From assembly GCA_016791325.1 (NCBI GenBank), contig JAEUMU010000184.1:1-6100 (forward strand): a stretch of 6,100 nucleotides of DNA, given 5' to 3'. Below the pieces are notes generated by a model, which worked only from the letters and a program-made list of their open reading frames with translations, searched no databases and had not been told where the DNA came from. Positions 1 through 6,100 of this stretch are shown here, one piece after another. Source of the DNA: Hyphomonadaceae bacterium (GTDB lineage Bacteria > Pseudomonadota > Alphaproteobacteria > Caulobacterales > Aquidulcibacteraceae). Each line of letters begins with the position of its first letter. The stretch's first letter is position 1. Made by a program: the position numbers and the translations under genes.

Positions 1-1268
1 ACCAATTTGTTGACCCCGATGATCGCCACTTCCGGGTGATTGATCACGGGCGTCGTGACGATGCCGCCGAGCGCGCCCAGCGAGGTGATGGTGATGGTGG
101 AGCCGGAAAGCTCTTCCTTCGTGGCGGTGTTGGCGCGCACGGCGGCGGCCAGGCGTGAGACTTCCGCCGCCGCGTCCCACACGTCGCGCGCTTCAGCGTG
201 GCGCACGACGGGGACGATGAGGCCGTTATCGGTTTGCGTGGCGATGCCGATATCGACGTTATCGTGGCGATAAACGACGCCCTGCTCATCATCGTAGCGG
301 GCGTTGATCTGCGGAAAATCCGGCAGCGCAAGCACGAGCGCGCGCATCAGAAACGGCAGCAAAGTGAGCTTGGGCTGATCGTTGCGCTTGGTGGCGTTCA
401 AGTGCGCGCGAAGATCCTCAAGCTCGGTGAGATCGGCTTCTTCGACATAGGCGAAGTGCGGGATGCGGCGCTTGGCGTCCTGCATCTTTTCCGCGATTTT
501 GCGGCGCAGGCCGATCACCTTCACCGGCTCGACGCCGTTGCGCTGCGCCAACGCGGTGGATTGGCGCGCGCCGGCGACGGGCACGAGCACGGCGTCCAGA
601 TCCTCGTGCGTGATGCGCCCATCGGGGCCGGAGCCGCGAATCTGGTTGAGATCGATGCCGAGCTTTTGCGCACGCGCGCGAACGGCGGGCGAAGCAAGCC
701 CCGCGCCCCATTCCTTGACCGAAGGCTCGCGCGCGGCGGGGCGCGCGACGGCTTGCGCTGCTTGCGGCGCGGGCGGCGGCTTCGGCGCCGGGGCGGATGG
801 CATGGCGCCAGTCGGCACAGACACTTTCTGCGGCGCATGTTGCATGGCCGCCTGGACTTCCGCTTCCGACCAGGTGGCGCCGGCGGGGGCCTTGATCTTG
901 GGCTTGGGCTGCGGCGCGGCTTCCGGGGGAGCGGCGCCGTTTTGCTTCGCCTGCACCGGCGGCGCAGCCGGAGCGGCGGGCGCTTCTTGCTTCGGCGCCG
1001 GCGCAGCCGGCGCTTCGCCGGCGGCGGCTTCGGTTTCAAAAATGGCGATGGCGGAACCGACCGCGGCCATATCGCCGGGCTCGCCGTGGATTTCGACGAC
1101 GCGCCCGGACACAGGCGCCGTCATTTCGACGGTGGCCTTATCGGTCATCACGTCGACAAGCGGCGCATCTTCCTGGACCACATCGCCCACGCGCACGTGC
1201 CAGGCGACGATTTCGGCCTCAGCCGTGCCTTCGCCCACATCCGGCAGTTTGAAAACATACTGGCCCAC
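1..1268 (-). CDS. bkdB: Branched-chain 2-oxoacid dehydrogenase E2 (dihydrolipoyl acyltransferase), 3' end cut off by window
   Basis: This is the acyltransferase core of the branched-chain 2-oxoacid dehydrogenase complex, which moves the acyl group from E1 via a swinging lipoyl arm to CoA in the cytoplasm. Translation from GTG at 1268 gives 422 residues with no stop before the window edge. A lipoyl domain spans about residues 3-79, with the lipoylated lysine K44 in MTDKATVEM. An Ala/Pro-rich linker covers about 81-184. A peripheral subunit-binding domain covers about 191-228 (LASPAVRARAQKLG, then GSGPDGRI). The catalytic domain begins near 246, with RIPHFAYVEEADLTELEDLR and the later SLGALGGIVTTPVINHPEVA. 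The catalytic HxxxDG motif lies beyond the edge, so completeness cannot be judged. The PHF.YVEE.D.TEL pattern and the E1 neighbours favour the branched-chain complex over pyruvate or 2-oxoglutarate E2. The GTG start is chosen because the lipoyl domain begins immediately after it, a GGAGG lies 9 bases upstream, and the first in-frame ATG lies inside the lipoyl domain. It starts 4 bases after the E1 beta stop. Confidence 0.95.
   Translation of the reverse strand, partial: MGQYVFKLPDVGEGTAEAEIVAWHVRVGDVVQEDAPLVDVMTDKATVEMTAPVSGRVVEIHGEPGDMAAVGSAIAIFETEAAAGEAPAAPAPKQEAPAAPAAPPVQAKQNGAAPPEAAPQPKPKIKAPAGATWSEAEVQAAMQHAPQKVSVPTGAMPSAPAPKPPPAPQAAQAVARPAAREPSVKEWGAGLASPAVRARAQKLGIDLNQIRGSGPDGRITHEDLDAVLVPVAGARQSTALAQRNGVEPVKVIGLRRKIAEKMQDAKRRIPHFAYVEEADLTELEDLRAHLNATKRNDQPKLTLLPFLMRALVLALPDFPQINARYDDEQGVVYRHDNVDIGIATQTDNGLIVPVVRHAEARDVWDAAAEVSRLAAAVRANTATKEELSGSTITITSLGALGGIVTTPVINHPEVAIIGVNKL
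717..1028 (-). other. Ala/Pro-rich flexible linker of E2 (low-complexity coding segment)
   Basis: This stretch encodes about residues 81-184 of E2, between the lipoyl and E3-binding domains. It is dominated by Ala, Pro, Gln and Lys, as expected for the mobile linker that lets the lipoyl arm reach the E1, E2 and E3 active sites. The DNA is accordingly repetitive on the plus strand, with many GGCGC, GCCGG and GGCGG words. It is not a mobile or structural repeat. The middle, about residues 131-153, is much less Ala/Pro-rich and contains Trp, Glu, Gln and Met (WSEAEVQAAMQHAPQKV), possibly a short helix. Confidence 0.8.
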
Positions 1269-1272
1269 GGAC

Positions 1273-2286
1273 TTACGCCTCCATGACGCGGCGCATCGCC
1301 TTGATCAGGCGTTGCGGGGTCGGAAAATACTCCCATTCCAGCGCGTGCGGATAGGGTGTGTCGAAACCAGTGACGCGCTGGATGGGCGCTTCGAGCTGGT
1401 AGAAACAATGCTCCTGCACCAGCGCGCTCAGTTCCGCGCCATAGCCGGAGGTGCGCGTGGCTTCGTGAACGATCACGCAGCGGCCGGTTTTGCTGACGGA
1501 GGCGACGATGGCTTCGATGTCCACCGGAACGAGCGTGCGCAGATCGATCACCTCGGCGTCGATGCCGCTTTCTTCCGCGGCGGCGAGCGCAACGTGCACC
1601 ATCGTGCCGTAAGCGAGGATGGTGAGATCGGCGCCTTCGCGCACGGTGTTCGCCTTGCCGAGCGGGATTTTGTAATACTCATCAGGCACCTCGCTGGCAG
1701 GGTGCTTGGCCCACGGAATCACCGGGCGATCGCGGCGGCCGTCGAACGGGCCATTATAGACGCGCTTGGGCTCCAGGAAGATGACCGGATCGTCGTCCTC
1801 GATGGCGGAGATGAGCAGGCCCTTCGCATCATAAGGTGTTGACGGGATCACCGTCTTCAGGCCGGCGACGTGAGTGAACAGCGCTTCCGGCGATTGGCTG
1901 TGGGTTTGGCCGCCGTAAATGCCGCCGCCATAGGGCATGCGCACGGTCATCGGCACGGTGTAATCGTTGGCGGAGCGATAGCGGATGCGCGCGGCTTCGC
2001 TGACGAGCTGATCGTAAGCGGGATACATATAGTCCGCGAACTGGATCTCGATCACCGGGCGCAGGCCATACACGGCCATGCCGATGGCGGTGGCGGCGAT
2101 GCCGCATTCGTTGATCGGGGCGTCGAAGCAGCGTTTGGGGCCGTACTTCTTCTGTAAATGCTCGGTGACGCGGAAAACGCCGCCGAAATAGCCGCAATCC
2201 TCACCATAGGTGAGAACGGTGGGATCGCGCGCCATCATATTGTCGAGCGCGGAATTGAGCGCTTGGATCATGGTCATGTTGGGCAT
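1273..2286 (-). CDS. bkdA2: Branched-chain 2-oxoacid dehydrogenase E1 component, beta subunit
   Basis: This is the beta subunit of the E1 heterotetramer that, with ThDP, decarboxylates branched-chain 2-oxoacids and reductively acylates the lipoyl group of E2. The 337 residues match the usual length of about 325-340 and the gene looks intact. The N-terminal pyrimidine-binding transketolase domain shows YGEDCGYFGGVFRVT (27-41), the ThDP-activating glutamate E60 in INECGIAATAIGMA, and YGGQTHSQSPEA (124-135), whose H129 matches the active-site histidine of the family. The C-terminal transketolase domain starts around 205 and includes LTILAYGTMV and VIDLRTLVPVD. The ending TGFDTPYPHALE (307-318) is typical of branched-chain E1 beta rather than pyruvate dehydrogenase beta. 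The start is ATG at 2286, 5 bases after the E1 alpha stop, with GGGAG 10 bases upstream inside the E1 alpha coding end. A second ATG three codons in (MTMIQ) is possible and would barely change the protein. Confidence 0.97.
   Translation of the reverse strand: MPNMTMIQALNSALDNMMARDPTVLTYGEDCGYFGGVFRVTEHLQKKYGPKRCFDAPINECGIAATAIGMAVYGLRPVIEIQFADYMYPAYDQLVSEAARIRYRSANDYTVPMTVRMPYGGGIYGGQTHSQSPEALFTHVAGLKTVIPSTPYDAKGLLISAIEDDDPVIFLEPKRVYNGPFDGRRDRPVIPWAKHPASEVPDEYYKIPLGKANTVREGADLTILAYGTMVHVALAAAEESGIDAEVIDLRTLVPVDIEAIVASVSKTGRCVIVHEATRTSGYGAELSALVQEHCFYQLEAPIQRVTGFDTPYPHALEWEYFPTPQRLIKAMRRVMEA
1278..1282 (-). promoter_or_regulatory. Ribosome binding site for E2 (GGAGG), inside the end of E1 beta
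   Basis: On the minus strand GGAGG lies 9 bases before the GTG at 1268. It forms part of the last codons of E1 beta (ATG GAG GCG TAA). This site decides the E2 start. The nearby ATG at 1258-1256 is out of frame with the E2 domains. E2 translation is probably coupled to E1 beta, since ribosomes finishing E1 beta sit on this site. Confidence 0.7.
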
Positions 2287-2291
2287 CGGCG

Positions 2292-4560
<2,269 letters not shown>

Positions 4561-4564
<4 letters not shown>

Positions 4565-6100
4565 TGAATCGGCTCATTCAGCAGCAATTGACGGGCGAAG
4601 CGGCACGGCGGCGAACCGAACGAAAGCACGCCATCATGATAGGCTTTGAGGTTGAAGGCGCCTTGCGCCTCCGCAGCGGCGCGCGTTTCCAGATGCTCCT
4701 GGAAACCGACGAAATAGGTCGAAAGCTGGGTGAAGGAAATCTGCGCGCGCCGCCATTTGCCGGCGGCCTCGCGTTCTTCCTGGAAGGCGGTTTGCGTGAG
4801 CAGATGCATCATCTCAGCCTCGCTCATGCCATCGACGTGAATGGCGGAGTCGATGATGGCGTTGGTGATGGTGCGCAGCTGAACTTTGAGCTGACTGAGA
4901 CGATAGAGCGGATCATCGGCGCGGAAGCCCTGCTCGCACATCATCTCCTCGGCATAGACGGCCCAGCCTTCCACGAACGAACCCGAAGCCAGCACCGCGC
5001 GCAGCACGGAGGGGTAAGCGTTTGCGTGCCAGATCTGCACGTAATGGCCCGGCATGGCCTCATGCACGCCGATATCGAGGATGGCGCGGGTGTTGTATTC
5101 GCGCAGGAACGAGGTGGCCTGCTCATCGGACCAATCATCGGGGATCGGCGAGACGGCGTAGAAAGTGTGCAAGTTGCGCTCCAGCGGGCCGGGTGAATCG
5201 CAATACGCGACCGCATAACCGCGCTGGAATTCCGGCATCAGGATCACTTGCACGGGCTGATCGGGCAGCGCGATCACATCGCGCGCGCGCAGGAATGCTT
5301 CCGCCTCGCGCACGGCGGCGGTGGCGTATTCGACCAGTTGATCGCGCGGGGCGCGTTCGGCGGCGGCCAGATCGAGCGCCGCGCGAATGGCGGCTTGCTG
5401 CTGATCCAGCGTGGGGTTTTCCGGCAGCGGCGGCGCATCGGCGCGCCCGGCCAGCGCACGCTTGGCGACGCGATACATTTCCGAACGCACGCTGATGACG
5501 GCGGCGTCCGCGCGCTGGCGGATTTCGGCGCGCGAAAGATCGGACTGCAGCGTGAAGGCCAGTTGCTGATCGAACAGCGCCGCGCCAACGCGGAAATCGC
5601 CCTGCGCGGCTGGCAAGAGCGTGGCTTCGATCCATGCTTGATGCTCATCGACGGCGGCTTCAAAGCGCGCGGCGGCGGCTTGCAGGCGCGTGCGCTGGCG
5701 CGCGTTCAGCACGCCCGCCTGCGGCAAGATCATATCGGCGACGATGGACTTGAGGCCGCGGTTTTGCGCGGCGTAGGTTTGCGCATGCGGCGCGGGCACG
5801 CGCGCGGGCTGGAGTTCGACGCGCGCTTGCGCCAACATCGCCGGCAGCGCTTCAAGACGCGCTGTGGCGCTTTGCAGACGCCGCGGCAGCGGCGCAAATT
5901 CTCGCGCCATCAGCGCATAGAGCGCCCCGCCCGCCAGCGCCTGATAGCCGAGCGGATTCCAAGCCCAACTCTGCAGCGTCTCGATCTGCCAAATCTGTGC
6001 GTTAAGCGCGTTTTCCAAGAGCGCGGCGTCCACCTGATTGGCGCGCGAGAGCGCGGCGCGATCGATGCGTTGCAAGCGCGCGAGCACATCGCGGGCGAAG
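4561..6100 (-). CDS. DUF885 family protein, putative metallopeptidase, N-terminus beyond the window
   Basis: About 512 residues are visible and the frame stays open to the right edge, reading FARD before a GTG at 6087. That GTG is therefore probably not the start. DUF885 proteins are usually near 580-620 residues, often with a signal peptide, so roughly 70-100 residues are missing and secretion cannot be judged. Numbering from 6087, the key motif is VHEAMPGHYVQ (341-351), an HExxxGH pattern. EGWAVYAEEM follows at 373-382, whose glutamates could complete a metal site. The end SFGSPPCRFARQLLL (489-503) is a typical family C-terminus. The N-terminal half is helical and Ala/Arg/Gln-rich. The family is widely regarded as metal-dependent hydrolase-like, but few members have a demonstrated substrate. 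The TGA overlaps the dehydrogenase ATG (ATGA), tying it to branched-chain amino acid catabolism. A role in peptide breakdown is inference only. Confidence 0.9.
5044..5064 (-). other. Predicted metal-binding motif HEAMPGH of the DUF885 protein
   Basis: These seven codons read HEAMPGH, preceded by Val and followed by Tyr-Val-Gln. The two histidines and the glutamate are the predicted metal ligands and general base by analogy with zinc peptidases. A possible further glutamate ligand lies in EGWAVYAEEM at 4942-4971. All of these residues are intact, so the protein is not an obviously inactive version. Confidence 0.65.

Noticed and set aside
940..1035. Dense GGCGCC/GCCGGC words, considered as a structured repeat or regulatory hairpin.
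   Set aside because: They lie inside the E2 coding frame and are explained by Ala/Pro/Gly codons of the linker in high-GC DNA. No regular repeat unit is present.
198..1286. A 362-codon plus-strand open frame opposite E2, rich in Arg and Gly.
   Set aside because: The Arg/Gly runs come from reading the Ala/Pro linker codons of E2 backwards. No domain and no plausible start context were seen.
463..1842. A 459-codon open frame on the plus strand, opposite E2 and E1 beta.
   Set aside because: It has no recognisable domain and its composition is that of antisense high-GC DNA. It lies opposite two clearly conserved genes, so it is a shadow frame.
6085..6087. GTG at 6087 as the true start of the DUF885 gene.
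   Set aside because: The frame is open to the window edge, and family members carry more N-terminal sequence. The real start is most likely to the right of 6100.

Overview
The window is a gene-dense, high-GC stretch with every supported gene on the minus strand. It looks like one transcription unit read from right (6100) to left (1). The proteins resemble alphaproteobacterial homologues: the style of the N-terminus of the E1 alpha subunit, the Ala/Pro-rich E2 linker, and the strong GC preference at third codon positions. A specific genus cannot be named from this sequence. There is no rRNA, tRNA, CRISPR array, insertion sequence or phage gene, and no intergenic stretch longer than a few bases.

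In transcription order the genes are as follows. First is the C-terminal part of a DUF885-family protein with a metallopeptidase-like HEAMPGH motif (4561 to the window edge, N-terminus cut off). Second is an NAD-dependent branched-chain amino acid dehydrogenase of the Glu/Leu/Phe/Val family (3527-4564). Third is the branched-chain 2-oxoacid dehydrogenase E1 alpha subunit (2292-3530). Fourth is E1 beta (1273-2286). Fifth is the E2 dihydrolipoyl acyltransferase, starting with GTG at 1268 and running off the left edge before its catalytic HxxxDG motif. The E2 gene is easy to miss because it has no stop codon inside the window.

The junctions are very tight: two ATGA overlaps (4561-4564 and 3527-3530), then gaps of 5 and 4 bases. 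Such packing implies co-transcription and probable translational coupling. No promoter or terminator is visible; both should lie outside the window.

The genes form a coherent catabolic module. The dehydrogenase deaminates leucine, isoleucine or valine to the 2-oxoacids. E1 (alpha2beta2, ThDP-dependent) decarboxylates these, and E2 passes the acyl group to CoA, giving isovaleryl-, 2-methylbutyryl- or isobutyryl-CoA. The E3 lipoamide dehydrogenase needed to re-oxidise E2 is not in the window and may be the next gene to the left. The DUF885 protein could supply amino acids by peptide hydrolysis, but that is only an inference from linkage.

I found no clearly novel system. The points most worth a second look are the translationally coupled DUF885 gene, the altered substrate-pocket residues of the amino acid dehydrogenase, and details of the E1 alpha phosphorylation-type loop and the E2 linker.
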